In this document: one piece after another, positions 9,213 through 18,662 of the stretch
Layout: every line of letters starts with the position of its first letter
Position numbering within the stretch: position 1 is the stretch's first letter
Assembly (NCBI GenBank): GCA_947632195.1
Contig: CANROE010000007.1
Span: 1-64,000, forward strand
Direction of reading: 5' to 3'
DNA: 64,000 nucleotides
Source: an uncultured Clostridia bacterium
GTDB lineage: Bacteria > Bacillota > Clostridia > Christensenellales > Borkfalkiaceae
Made by a program: the position numbers and the translations under genes
Notes under the pieces: model-generated
Database searches by the model: none
Seen by the model: only the letters and a program-made list of their open reading frames with translations
Told to the model about the DNA's origin: nothing

Positions 9213-10319
9213 TTATTCAAACTGTTTTGCAACCTGTTTCAAGAGTTTGCGGATTTCAAGGTGCTGCGGGCAGGACTTTTCGCACCTGCCGCACTCGATA
9301 CAGTCGCCCGCCTTTCCGCGCCCTGCGGTGTAGTTGCTGTAATATACGTTGCTGTTCCAATCTTTGTACAGCTTTTTTTGGTTCATGCAGGAGAAGAGAT
9401 CGGGAATGGAGATCTGCTTGGGGCAGCCGTCCGTGCAATAGCGGCAGGCGGTGCAGGGAATGAAGTCCTTGCCCGCAAGAATGGCGCGGACATGCAGGAC
9501 TGCCCGTTCTTCCTCCTCGGTGAGGGGCTGAAAATCTTTCATATAGGAGAGATTGTCTCTCATCTGCGCGCGATCGCTCATGCCCGAGAGCACCATGAAC
9601 ACCCCTTTCTGCTCCGCCGCAAAGCGGATGGCGTAGCTCGCGTTGCTGCCGCCGCCGAGGGCGCGGAACACCTTGTCCGCCTCGGGCGGGAGCTTGGCAA
9701 GATTCCCCCCCTTCACGGGCTCCATCACAATGACGGGCTTTCCGTGTTTTTGGCAGGTTTCGAGGCAGAGGCGGGACTGCACGCTGTGGCTCTCGTAGTC
9801 GGCATAGTTGAATTGGATCTGCACGACTTCGAGCTCGGGAAAATCGGTGAGAATGCGGTCGAGGACCGTCGCCTTGTCGTGGAAGGAGATGCCGACGTGC
9901 TTGATCTTGCCCTCCTCTTTGAGCTGAAAGGCCGTCTCGTAGGCGTTGCAGCGGCGGTATTTTTCGTAGTTGCCCGCATTCTGCGCGTGCATGAGGTAGA
10001 AATCGAAATAGTCCACGCCGCACAATTTGAGCTGGCTCTCGAAGAAGGGACGGACGTCCTCTTCCCTGCGGAAGAAATTTTCGGTGAGCTTATCGGTGAG
10101 GGAAAAGCTCTCGCGGGGGTGACGGGCGGCGACGCAGTCGCGGATGGCCGTTTCGCTCTTTCCGCCGAGATACCCGTGCGCCGTGTCGAAATAATTGAAC
10201 CCGTCCTTCAAAAATTCGTCCGCCATGTCGCAGAATTGGGGATAGTCCACCTCTTTGCCCGTCATGGGCAGACGCATACAGCCGAAACCCAGCTTGCCCG
10301 TTACTTTTTCAAAACTCAT
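9213..10319 (-). CDS. aldo/keto reductase with C-terminal 4Fe-4S cysteines
   Basis: KLGFGCMRLP, FDTAHGYLGGKSE, C-term CTACRYCTDGCPK and CIECGRCEKSCPQ. Confidence 0.93.
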   Translation of the reverse strand: MSFEKVTGKLGFGCMRLPMTGKEVDYPQFCDMADEFLKDGFNYFDTAHGYLGGKSETAIRDCVAARHPRESFSLTDKLTENFFRREEDVRPFFESQLKLCGVDYFDFYLMHAQNAGNYEKYRRCNAYETAFQLKEEGKIKHVGISFHDKATVLDRILTDFPELEVVQIQFNYADYESHSVQSRLCLETCQKHGKPVIVMEPVKGGNLAKLPPEADKVFRALGGGSNASYAIRFAAEQKGVFMVLSGMSDRAQMRDNLSYMKDFQPLTEEEERAVLHVRAILAGKDFIPCTACRYCTDGCPKQISIPDLFSCMNQKKLYKDWNSNVYYSNYTAGRGKAGDCIECGRCEKSCPQHLEIRKLLKQVAKQFE

Positions 10320-10424
10320 CTTCGCCCTCCTGTCGATTATAGATTTAATGATACCACAGTTTGATTATATCACAGCCGCGCAAAAAAATCAATGACAAGC
10401 AGGTGAAAATCGCTCCGCAAAATC

Positions 10425-10454
10425 TTGCAAAAATCAAAGTCGCTATGGTATAAT
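10425..10454 (+). promoter_or_regulatory. SigA-type promoter for RNA copy 2
   Basis: TTGCAA-18-TATAAT. Confidence 0.7.
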
Positions 10455-10460
10455 GGCTAT

Positions 10461-10557
10461 GCGTCTCAACAAAATAGGAAAAAATCGGATACAGCGGCTT
10501 AGTTGTATCCTAATTTCCTATGTATCCGGTATTGCCCATTTAGGGATGTTGAGACGC
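10461..10557 (+). ncRNA. candidate structured leader/sRNA, copy 2
   Basis: GCGTCTCAACA/TGTTGAGACGC (11 bp), ATAGGAAA/TTTCCTAT (8 bp), GGATACA/TGTATCC; same layout as copy 1 with different P1 and P2 sequences. Confidence 0.72.
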
Positions 10558-10581
10558 AAACCAACAGGGGTACTTATTTGC

Positions 10582-10612
10582 GGGCGTTCCCTTGTTTGGA
10601 ACGTCCTTATTT
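10582..10612 (+). terminator. intrinsic terminator after RNA copy 2
   Basis: GGGCGTTCC-cttgttt-GGAACGTCC then TTATTTTTT. Confidence 0.8.
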
Positions 10613-10642
10613 TTTGCTCGCGAAATAAAAGGAGACAAACTT

Positions 10643-12747
10643 ATGAAACACAAATTTTTGATCGTTTTTTTGGCGATCGCAGCGACCCTCTGCATGGCGT
10701 TCGGGTTAGTAGGTTGCGGAGAGGAACCCGAAAGAGAGCCCGAAAAAGAGCAAGCCGACCTTTGGTCGATGGAACGCGTGTATGCCTCGGCGCAAGAGCT
10801 CGGGTTCAAAGGCACGCTCGAAGAACTCATCGCAATGTTCAAGGGCGAAAAGGGCGACCCCGGTAAAGACGGCAAAGACGGAGAAAACGGCAAGGACGGC
10901 GCGCAGGGGCTCCAAGGTGAAAAGGGCGACCCCGGCAAAGACGGCAAAGACGGAGAAAACGGCAAGGACGGGCTCGGCATTGAATCGCTTGAAATAGATG
11001 AAAACGGTCACCTTGTGGTCACGCTTTCGGATGGCACCGTAAAAGATCTTGGAAAGGTGACCGCGGACGGTGCGGCTCCCGCCGAAGAGGGTACCGAGGG
11101 CTTACAATACCAAAAGCGCAAGGATGAAATGGGAAACGAATATGCCGCCGTCACGGGTCTCGGCACGGCGTGGGACACGGATATCGTGATTCCCTCCGTT
11201 TATCGGGGCTTGCCTGTCAAAGCGATCGGAGAATCGGCTTTCGACGCATCGTACGATCGAAGAGTTTCTTCTCTCACAAGTATTTCGATTCCACAAAACG
11301 TAATATCGATCGGAAACTATGCATTCGCGGGTTGCAGCGGGTTGACGGGCGCACTGAAACTTCCCGACAGCGTGATCTCGATCGGAAACGGTGTGTTCTC
11401 AGGTTGCAGCGGGTTGACTGAGATCAATATTCCCGAAAACGCGGTCTCGATCGGAAATGAAGCATTCCGCGGTTGTAGCAGATTGACGGGAGAACTGAAA
11501 ATCCCCGACAGTGTGATCTCGATCGGAGCGTATGCGTTTTCGGATTGCAACGGCTCGCTTTCGATCACCATCGGTAGCGGCATTACGGAAATCGGAGATT
11601 TTTCGTTCTATGATTGCGACGGGCTAACAAACATTTCCCTTCCCGACACCTTGACTGCGATCGGAGATTCTGCGTTCTATGATTGCGACAATTTGGCGGG
11701 GATCGCCATTCCCGAAAAGGTGACTGCGATCGGAACATTTGCGTTTTCGGATTGCAGCGCACTCGAACAGATCACGATCCCTCAAAACATGGCGACGATC
11801 GGGGATTCTACGTTCAAAGATTGCGGCGCGCTTACGACTGTAACTTGGAATGCAGAAAATTGCAAGACCGCATGGATAGACGGTCATCATGGTCCGATTT
11901 TCAACGGCTGTACCAATCTGAAAACACTTGTGCTTGGAAAAAGCGTAAAGATCATTTCGGAAGCCACGTTCTCGGGTTGCAGCGGGTTGACCGGTGAGTT
12001 GCAGATCCCGAACAATGTGATCTCGATCGAACCGTGGGCATTTGAGCTTTGCAACGGATTGACGTCTGTCACGATCGGAAGCGGCACAACCAAAATCGCA
12101 CAATATGTGTTCGTAGGTTGCAGCGGTTTGACTTCTGTCACAATCGGAAGTGGCGTGACCGAGATCTACAAGCAAGCATTCTCGGGTTGCAGTGCGCTTG
12201 AAAAAATTATTGTTGATGGCTCAAACCAAAATTTCAGCAGCCAAAACGGGATTTTGTATAACAAAAACAAAGACGAAATTTATTTGCTCCACCGATGATC
12301 AAAGGCGCCGTGGTTATCCCCGACAGCGTGACCGAAATCGGAGTACGCGCGTTCGTAGGTTGCAGCGCACTTGAACAGATCACGATCCCACAAAGCGTGA
12401 CTGTGATCGAAGATTCGGCGTTCGATGGTTGCAGCGCGCTTACAAGCGTGACCTTCGACGGTAAGAGCCGACTGACCAAGATCGGTAATTGGGCATTCCG
12501 CAGTTGCAGCGCGCTTGAACAGATCACGATCCCACAGAGCGTGACCCTGTTTGCGGTTGGGGTGTTTTCCGATTGCATAAGACTTCGCGAAGTGCATTTT
12601 GAAAACCCGAACGGTTGGTTTGTTTCTTGGTCTATTGACTTATCCCCAGGAGAGGGGCCCCTCACTTGGCTCGCGGACGCTTCGACCACGGCAAGCAATT
12701 TGAGATACGGAAGGTATAGCGAAGGAACTTTGTTCCGAAATGTTTGA
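10643..12747 (+). pseudogene. collagen-like/BspA-LRR lipoprotein split by a frameshift (ORFs 10643-12298 and 12295-12747)
   Basis: N-term nearly identical to the 7131 protein; LRR continues in the other frame directly after the stop (NKNKDEIYLLHR* / MIKGAVVIPDSVTEI). Confidence 0.8.
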
Positions 12748-12812
12748 CCTGGAAAAACTTGATTCCATTACAAAAGCGATGGGGTTCGCAAGCATTCCTC
12801 AAAGAAAACCAA

Positions 12813-12849
12813 GCGGCGGGGCGGGCGCAAATTGCGCCCGCCCCGCCGC
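12813..12849 (-). terminator. perfect 18-bp palindrome downstream of recO
   Basis: GCGGCGGGGCGGGCGCAA-A-TTGCGCCCGCCCCGCCGC, T-rich on the minus strand. Confidence 0.75.
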
Positions 12850-12884
12850 AATTCAATTCATAAAAATTTCTGCTTACACCTTAT

Positions 12885-13655
12885 TTACAGCATTCGCACA
12901 TATTCGGGCAGAGAAGAGAGCTCGCTGTCCGTTTGATAGGCAAAATAGGAATAGAGCAGACGAAGAGCGCGCTTTTCGCCGTCCCGCGTGCGCGGGGGAG
13001 CCTCGTAGCCCAGCGCCGCGCGGATGACATCGTAAGTAACGGCGCTCGCAGGCGTGCCCTTCTCCAAGGAAAAAGCACCGCGCTCCAAGTCGAAGAAGAG
13101 AGAGCTTATCCCCCTATCTGGAACAACTGAGGTGAGAACCCTTTCCCCCGCTTCGCGGGTACTTTCCCTTTCAGGGACAGCAAGAGTATCAACTCCCGTT
13201 ATAGGCAATTCGGCGCGGACGGGATAGCCCGCAAGGCGCAACGCGTTGAGCAAAAATGTAATCAGCGGGAACGCCGCATCCTCTACGCACATCCGCGAAA
13301 GCGCGGAGACCGCCGCCACGAGCAATTCCCCGCCCGGCATTTCCTCGTACATGAGTTTATCGCACGCCTCGCACACGACTGCCGCCGCGTAGTACTTTTC
13401 CACATCTTCACAGAGGGGGAAGAACCCGTCGTGCAGACTCGCCGAGGTCACCGTGTGCCGCCCCCCCTTTTCGGCGAATACATACTCCGCAAAACAAAAA
13501 GGCTGCGCCGCAAATCTGAGCCGCGCATTCGCCTTTTTTACCCCCTTCATGCAGGCGCCGATCTTGCCGCGCTCAGCAGTGAGAAGGGTCACCATTTTGT
13601 CGTTTTCGCCATAGTCGACTGCCTTCAACATGAGGGCGTCCGTCTTAAATTCCAT
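12885..13655 (-). CDS. recO: DNA repair protein RecO
   Basis: N-term DALMLKAVDYGENDKMVTLLTAERGKIGACMKGVKK; next to yqzL/era. Confidence 0.9.
   Translation of the reverse strand: MEFKTDALMLKAVDYGENDKMVTLLTAERGKIGACMKGVKKANARLRFAAQPFCFAEYVFAEKGGRHTVTSASLHDGFFPLCEDVEKYYAAAVVCEACDKLMYEEMPGGELLVAAVSALSRMCVEDAAFPLITFLLNALRLAGYPVRAELPITGVDTLAVPERESTREAGERVLTSVVPDRGISSLFFDLERGAFSLEKGTPASAVTYDVIRAALGYEAPPRTRDGEKRALRLLYSYFAYQTDSELSSLPEYVRML
13134..13185. repeat. repeat C copy inside recO
   Basis: reverse complement CTTGCTGTCCCTGAAAGGGAAAGTACCCGCGAAGCGGGGGAAAGGGTTCT matches the intergenic repeat at 58504-58562. Confidence 0.88.
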
Positions 13656-13657
13656 AC

Positions 13658-13774
13658 TCAGTCCTTTAACTGCTTGTATAACATGTAATAGGTGGGATTG
13701 CCCGTCTCTTCAAACATCTCCCACGCGATCTGTTTCGCGCTCCGCGCTTTGCGGAATTCGTCCTCTTTCATCAT
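13658..13774 (-). CDS. yqzL: YqzL family small protein (38 aa, absent from the ORF track)
   Basis: MMKEDEFRKARSAKQIAWEMFEETGNPTYYMLYKQLKD; YqzL-like, between era and recO. Confidence 0.85.
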   Translation of the reverse strand: MMKEDEFRKARSAKQIAWEMFEETGNPTYYMLYKQLKD

Positions 13775-13830
13775 CTTCCCCCTTCCCTTACAGTTTGGGA
13801 AGTTGAAGGGGGAACTATGCGCTAAGTTTT

Positions 13831-13868
13831 GCCGCCCGCCCCCGCGCGGGCGCGCGGGGGCGGGCGGC
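13831..13868. repeat. perfect GC-rich palindrome in the era-yqzL gap
   Basis: GCCGCCCGCCCCCGCGCG-gg-CGCGCGGGGGCGGGCGGC, no adjacent T-tract. Confidence 0.8.
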
Positions 13869-13873
13869 GACCT

Positions 13874-14764
13874 TTATTCCTCTTCCTTGACGTAGCCGAG
13901 CTCGCGGAGCATTCCGCCGCGATCCCGCCAATCTTCGCGCACTTTGACGTAAGTCGTTAAAAACACCTTTTTGCCCAAAAATTTTTCCATGTCCTGCCGC
14001 GCGAACGAGGCGACCTCTTTGAGCGCCTTGCCCTGCTTGCCGATCAAAATAGCCTTATGGTTCTGCTTTTCGCAGACGATGTCCAAATTCACCTCGACGA
14101 CGCCGTCGTCGCGCTCTTCAAAGGTATTGATGACGATCGCCACGCCGTGCGGGATCTCCTTGTCGTATTTGAGCAAGATTTTTTCCCGCATGATCTCCGA
14201 AATCATGAACCGCTCGCTCTTGTCCGAGACGATCCCCTCGGGATAGAGCGGTTCCCCCTCGGGCAATGCGGCAAAGATCGCCTCTTCGAGCCGTTTGAGG
14301 TTCTTCCCCTTGCGCGCGGACACGGGAAAAACGTCCGCCGTGACCCCCTCTTCAAACAGCATTTTGACGTCCTCGGGAATGCGCTCCTCGGGCATGATGT
14401 CGATCTTCGTATAGGCGATGAGCATGGGCAGCGAAAGTGCGGCGTACTTTTTCATGAGCGCGATGTCGCCCTCGGTGACACCCGCGTGCCCGTCGTGGAC
14501 GAACAAAATGACGTCCACGTCTTTACTCGTGTTCTCGGTGGTGCGCATCATGAGCCCCGTGAGCTCGTTGCGCTGTTTATAGATCCCCGGCGTGTCCGCA
14601 AAGACGATCTGTCCCTCCTCGCGGTTTACAATGCCCAAAATACGGTCCCGCGTGGTCTGCGGCTTGGGCGACGTGATGGCGATCTTCTCCCCCACCAGCA
14701 CGTTGATGAGGGTGCTTTTCCCCGCGTTTGCTTTGCCGATAACGGCTACCGTTCCGCTCTTCAT
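13874..14764 (-). CDS. era: GTPase Era
   Basis: GKANAGKSTLINVLVGEKIAITSPKPQTTRDRILGI, DTPG, C-terminal KH domain. Confidence 0.97.
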   Translation of the reverse strand: MKSGTVAVIGKANAGKSTLINVLVGEKIAITSPKPQTTRDRILGIVNREEGQIVFADTPGIYKQRNELTGLMMRTTENTSKDVDVILFVHDGHAGVTEGDIALMKKYAALSLPMLIAYTKIDIMPEERIPEDVKMLFEEGVTADVFPVSARKGKNLKRLEEAIFAALPEGEPLYPEGIVSDKSERFMISEIMREKILLKYDKEIPHGVAIVINTFEERDDGVVEVNLDIVCEKQNHKAILIGKQGKALKEVASFARQDMEKFLGKKVFLTTYVKVREDWRDRGGMLRELGYVKEEE

Positions 14765-15267
14765 TCTCGTATCAACCCCAATTTTTGCATGACGGATTCC
14801 TCTTTTTCGCGCATAGTTCTGCGCTCCTCCTCCGTCTCATGGTCGTACCCCAAACAGTGCAATACCCCGTGCACGGCGAGATAGCAAAGCTCCCGCCGAT
14901 AGGAATGCCCGTACTCTTCCGCCTGCTCCTTTGCCCGCTCTTTGCAGATGGCGACGCTGCCGAGATAGAGCCGCGCTCCCCGCCTTCTCCATGTCTTTCC
15001 CGCAGAGGGCTCCACGCAGTCGGCATGTTCGGCGGCAAAAATGGGCTCGCCCGCCTTGAAGTTGTCGGCGGGAAAACTCAATACGTCCGTCACTTTATCC
15101 ACTCCGCGTTCGCGTGCGTTGAGGGAACGGATCTCCACTTTGGAGACAAAGACAAGCTCCAAAAGGAGGGGGGCGTCGCTCTCGGCGAGCCCGCCGAGCG
15201 CCTTACAGAGCGCCCTCTGCTCCCTGCGGCTCAGACCGTCGCAATCCAGACAAAACTTACTTTTCAT
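14761..15267 (-). CDS. ybeY: endoribonuclease YbeY
   Basis: VTDVLSFPAD, HGVLHCLGYDHE. Confidence 0.95.
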   Translation of the reverse strand: MKSKFCLDCDGLSRREQRALCKALGGLAESDAPLLLELVFVSKVEIRSLNARERGVDKVTDVLSFPADNFKAGEPIFAAEHADCVEPSAGKTWRRRGARLYLGSVAICKERAKEQAEEYGHSYRRELCYLAVHGVLHCLGYDHETEEERRTMREKEESVMQKLGLIRE

Positions 15268-16810
15268 CTTTGTCCTCGTATTCGTCCTTGACAACTTCCC
15301 GCGCGCGGTTGAAACGGATGGAGGGATATTTCACCCTGTGATGGTGCACGCCGGAGAGCGCGTCCACCAAAGTCTCTTTGATCGTGGTGAGTTCGCGCAT
15401 GGTGATGTCGCAGTCGGCGAATTGGTCGAGATCCATCCGCTCTTCGATGATGGAACGGACGACCCGCTCGACGCTCTCGGGCGTTCTGTCCTTCATGGCG
15501 CGCGCCGCCGCCTCCGAAGCGTCCGCGATCATGATGATCGCCGCCGTCTTGCTGTGCGGGGTGGGCCCGAGATAGGAATAATCCTTGATGTTCGCGTCCC
15601 CGCCCGAGAGGCGCATTGCCTTGTCATAGAAGAACTTGATGGGCAGGGTGCCGTGATGTTCGCGCGCGACGTCCGCGATCTCCTTCGGCAGCCGCGCCGC
15701 CATCAAGAGGTCGTAGCCGTCCGTCGCATGCGAGCGGATGATGTCCGCCGAGAGTTCGGGGGTGAGTTCGTCGTGCAAGTTGTACCCCGATTGGTTCTCG
15801 GTGAAACAGTCGGGCTGTTTCAATTTCCCGACGTCGTGATAGTACGCCGCCGCACGGGCGAGTTCGGCATTTTCGCCGATGGCGATCGCGCAGGACTCGG
15901 CAAGCTGCGCCACAATGAGGGAGTGATTGAAGGTACCGGGCGCCTCCGTCCTCAGCCGCTTGATGAGGGGCACGTTCGCGCTCGTCAGTTCGCGCAGACG
16001 GAATACCGTGAGACGGTTGAAGGTAAATTCGAGCACCGGCAAGAAACAGAGCGTGAGCGCCGAGGAGAGGAAACAGCCCAAAATGCCGTACCCTGCGGAC
16101 GCGATATATGCGATCCAATTCGTCTGCGCCTGCACGTTGAACGCGGGGAGCTCCAAGAGCAAAATGATGACGACGGTGGGAATGGAGACAAAGGTGCCGA
16201 GGAGCAGCATCCCCCCGCGCGTTTTGACGTTCCCCGCCGTGAGCACCGCAAAGGTGCCGCATACAAAGCCGAGCATGAGCGAAAAATACACTTCCGCCTG
16301 CACGCCGCTGTCCGCGATCCCGGGAAGAGCCGTAAGTCCCGCCCCCGAAGATGCGAAGTTGTCCGCATAGGTATCGATCACGAAGATCAACAGCGAAAAC
16401 ACGAAGTTGAGCAAGATCGCCTGTCTGCGATTGAAGAGGAAGAGGCTCAACAGCGCAAGGAGCGCCATCGGGCGGGCAAATACGCTCACGAATCGCCCCA
16501 AAAGATAGCAGATCAGCACGGAAACGGTCATGAGCGAGAAAATGAGGAGCGCGTTTTTCGCCTGCGCCAGAAAGGCTCTGTCCTCGAAATAGTAGTAATA
16601 AAAGATGATGTAAAAGAGGAGCAGCACGCACACGCAGAGGGAGAGGAAGCGGGAAAAGTCGTTCGTAAAGTAGCTCTTCCAGCCTTCGGGATTGTTGATC
16701 ACGATCATCAGCCAGATAAAGAGAATGAACACGACGTAGCACAGCGCAAACACGAGCGCGCTGCGCAAAAGACTTGTTCCTCTTACCGGCTTTACAGCGT
16801 CAGATTTCAT
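15257..16810 (-). CDS. 7TM HD-domain phosphohydrolase (PgpH/YqfF-like), short form
   Basis: multiple TM segments then GTFNHSLIVAQLAE...YYHDVGK...HHGT; next to phoH and ybeY. Confidence 0.88.
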   Translation of the reverse strand: MKSDAVKPVRGTSLLRSALVFALCYVVFILFIWLMIVINNPEGWKSYFTNDFSRFLSLCVCVLLLFYIIFYYYYFEDRAFLAQAKNALLIFSLMTVSVLICYLLGRFVSVFARPMALLALLSLFLFNRRQAILLNFVFSLLIFVIDTYADNFASSGAGLTALPGIADSGVQAEVYFSLMLGFVCGTFAVLTAGNVKTRGGMLLLGTFVSIPTVVIILLLELPAFNVQAQTNWIAYIASAGYGILGCFLSSALTLCFLPVLEFTFNRLTVFRLRELTSANVPLIKRLRTEAPGTFNHSLIVAQLAESCAIAIGENAELARAAAYYHDVGKLKQPDCFTENQSGYNLHDELTPELSADIIRSHATDGYDLLMAARLPKEIADVAREHHGTLPIKFFYDKAMRLSGGDANIKDYSYLGPTPHSKTAAIIMIADASEAAARAMKDRTPESVERVVRSIIEERMDLDQFADCDITMRELTTIKETLVDALSGVHHHRVKYPSIRFNRAREVVKDEYEDKDEK

Positions 16811-17790
16811 CTCCTTTCTCCTTTGTTCTTTTTCTGCTCGTCCTTTTCGTAGGCGCGCACGATGCGCATGACGAGCGGATGGCGCACCACGTCCTTTTCG
16901 GTGAGGGTGATAACGGCGATCCCCTCCACGTCTTTGAGAATGGTCACCGCCTGTTTGAGCCCGCTCGTCTTGCCGTCGGGAAGGTCGGTCTGCGTCAAAT
17001 CGCCCGTCACCACCATCTTGCTCCCCTCGCCGAGGCGGGTCAGAAACATCTTCATCTGCTCGCGGGTGCAGTTCTGCGCCTCGTCCAAAATGACAAAGGC
17101 ATTGGAGAGCGTCCTGCCCCGCATATAGGCGAGCGGCGCGACTTCGATCGCCCCCTTTTCGAGCAGCTTTCCATACGTTTCGAGCCCGAACATCTCTTGC
17201 AGCGCGTCATAGAGCGGGCGGAGATAGGGATCGACCTTTGTCTGCAAGTCCCCCGGGAGGAACCCGAGCTTTTCGCCCGCCTCCACGGCGGGACGGGTAA
17301 GAATGATCTTCTCCGTCTCCTTGCTCTTGAAAGCGGCGACGGCGAGACAGACGGCAAGATAGGTCTTGCCCGTGCCCGCAGGTCCCACGCCGAAGGTGAC
17401 CGTGTTCTTCTTGATCGCGGTGACGTATTCCTTTTGCCCCACCGTCTTGCATTTGACGGGCTTTCCCCGCGAAGTGACGGCGACGATATCCTTCATCATG
17501 CCGCCAAAGTCCGCGCTCTTTCCCTCCTTTGCAAGTTCGAGGCAGTATAAAAGATTTCCTTTATCGATACTCTCCCCCGCGCCGAGAATGGAGAGCAGGC
17601 TCTCCACGACCGCCGCGCCGATCTCCGCGCGCTCGCCCTCGAAGGAGATCTTCGTTCCCTCTACATGGGCGGAGAGCCCCAGCTCACGCGTGATGAGATT
17701 GAGATTTTCGTCAAAAACCCCCAATATCTTGGCAAGCTTGTCCAGCTCGCCCGTTTCTACCGTAATGTTTCCCAAAACAATTCCTCTCAA
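16807..17790 (-). CDS. phoH: PhoH family ATPase
   Basis: GVGPAGTGKTYLAV, FVILDEAQNCTREQMKMFLTRLGEGSKMVVTGD. Confidence 0.95.
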   Translation of the reverse strand: MRGIVLGNITVETGELDKLAKILGVFDENLNLITRELGLSAHVEGTKISFEGERAEIGAAVVESLLSILGAGESIDKGNLLYCLELAKEGKSADFGGMMKDIVAVTSRGKPVKCKTVGQKEYVTAIKKNTVTFGVGPAGTGKTYLAVCLAVAAFKSKETEKIILTRPAVEAGEKLGFLPGDLQTKVDPYLRPLYDALQEMFGLETYGKLLEKGAIEVAPLAYMRGRTLSNAFVILDEAQNCTREQMKMFLTRLGEGSKMVVTGDLTQTDLPDGKTSGLKQAVTILKDVEGIAVITLTEKDVVRHPLVMRIVRAYEKDEQKKNKGERR

Positions 17791-18662
17791 TAAAAGTTGA
17801 GCGCCGCAGAGCGGAATGCCCTGCCCGTGACCGAATATCCCTGCTCCGTCGGGGTGAATTCGAGTTCGCTGTCCCCGCCGAAATCGAGGAGGGCTTGCGC
17901 CCGCGCCTCTTCCTCCGTGCCGCCGTACTCGGCCGAGACGGGATAGGATACGGTGACGCGCGCGATGACGACGACCTCACGCTCCTCCTCCCCATAGACC
18001 GCAAAGGGCCGGACGAGGACCTGTCCTTCTTCGACCTCCTCCCCCGCCGCCGCGCAGGGAGTGCCGCGCAGGACGACGAGCTCCTCGATTTTCCCCGCCG
18101 CAGGGGAGAGCAGCGCAGTGCCCGCAAGGGGAGAGCGTTCGTCGCTCACCCAGACTTCCACGGTCAACACCCCGCCCGAGGCGCGCATTTCGCAAAAGCT
18201 GACGTTCGGGAGGGAGAGAATTTCCGCCGTGCAGGGCGTAAAGTTACGGGGCAGCGCAGAGAGGGGCTTGATCCCCTTTTCGGAGAGGACGGCGCGCACC
18301 TCCCGCTCATAGTATGCCCCGCTGCCCACCACCTCGATACGGAGGACGCGGCTTTGAAACCCCGTCACGCAGAGGGCGAACAGGAGAGCGCCCGCAAGGA
18401 GCCCGATGTGCGCGAGACATTTTTTGTACACAGAAACAAGTCCGCGTGCGCGCACTTCAACGATATTATAGCACGAACCGCGCAAAATTGCAAAAACTTT
18501 TTCACAGTCTTTGCGGGCAACTTCAAAAGAGAGGCCGTTTTTTCCCTCTCTTTTGACGGCAGAGACTGCGACCCCCGCCCGTGCGAGCTTATCCGCCGCC
18601 CGCTCCGCGCTCAAAGAAGTGAGGGTGATACGCACTCTCCCCCATTGACGCAAAAATTTCAT
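17787..18662 (-). CDS. yqfD: sporulation protein YqfD
   Basis: MKFLRQWGRVRITLTS..., one TM, position between yqfC and phoH. Confidence 0.85.
   Translation of the reverse strand: MKFLRQWGRVRITLTSLSAERAADKLARAGVAVSAVKREGKNGLSFEVARKDCEKVFAILRGSCYNIVEVRARGLVSVYKKCLAHIGLLAGALLFALCVTGFQSRVLRIEVVGSGAYYEREVRAVLSEKGIKPLSALPRNFTPCTAEILSLPNVSFCEMRASGGVLTVEVWVSDERSPLAGTALLSPAAGKIEELVVLRGTPCAAAGEEVEEGQVLVRPFAVYGEEEREVVVIARVTVSYPVSAEYGGTEEEARAQALLDFGGDSELEFTPTEQGYSVTGRAFRSAALNFY

Noticed and set aside
15041-16852. 603-aa plus-strand ORF
   Set aside because: Antisense to pgpH/ybeY; charged low-complexity translation, no plausible family
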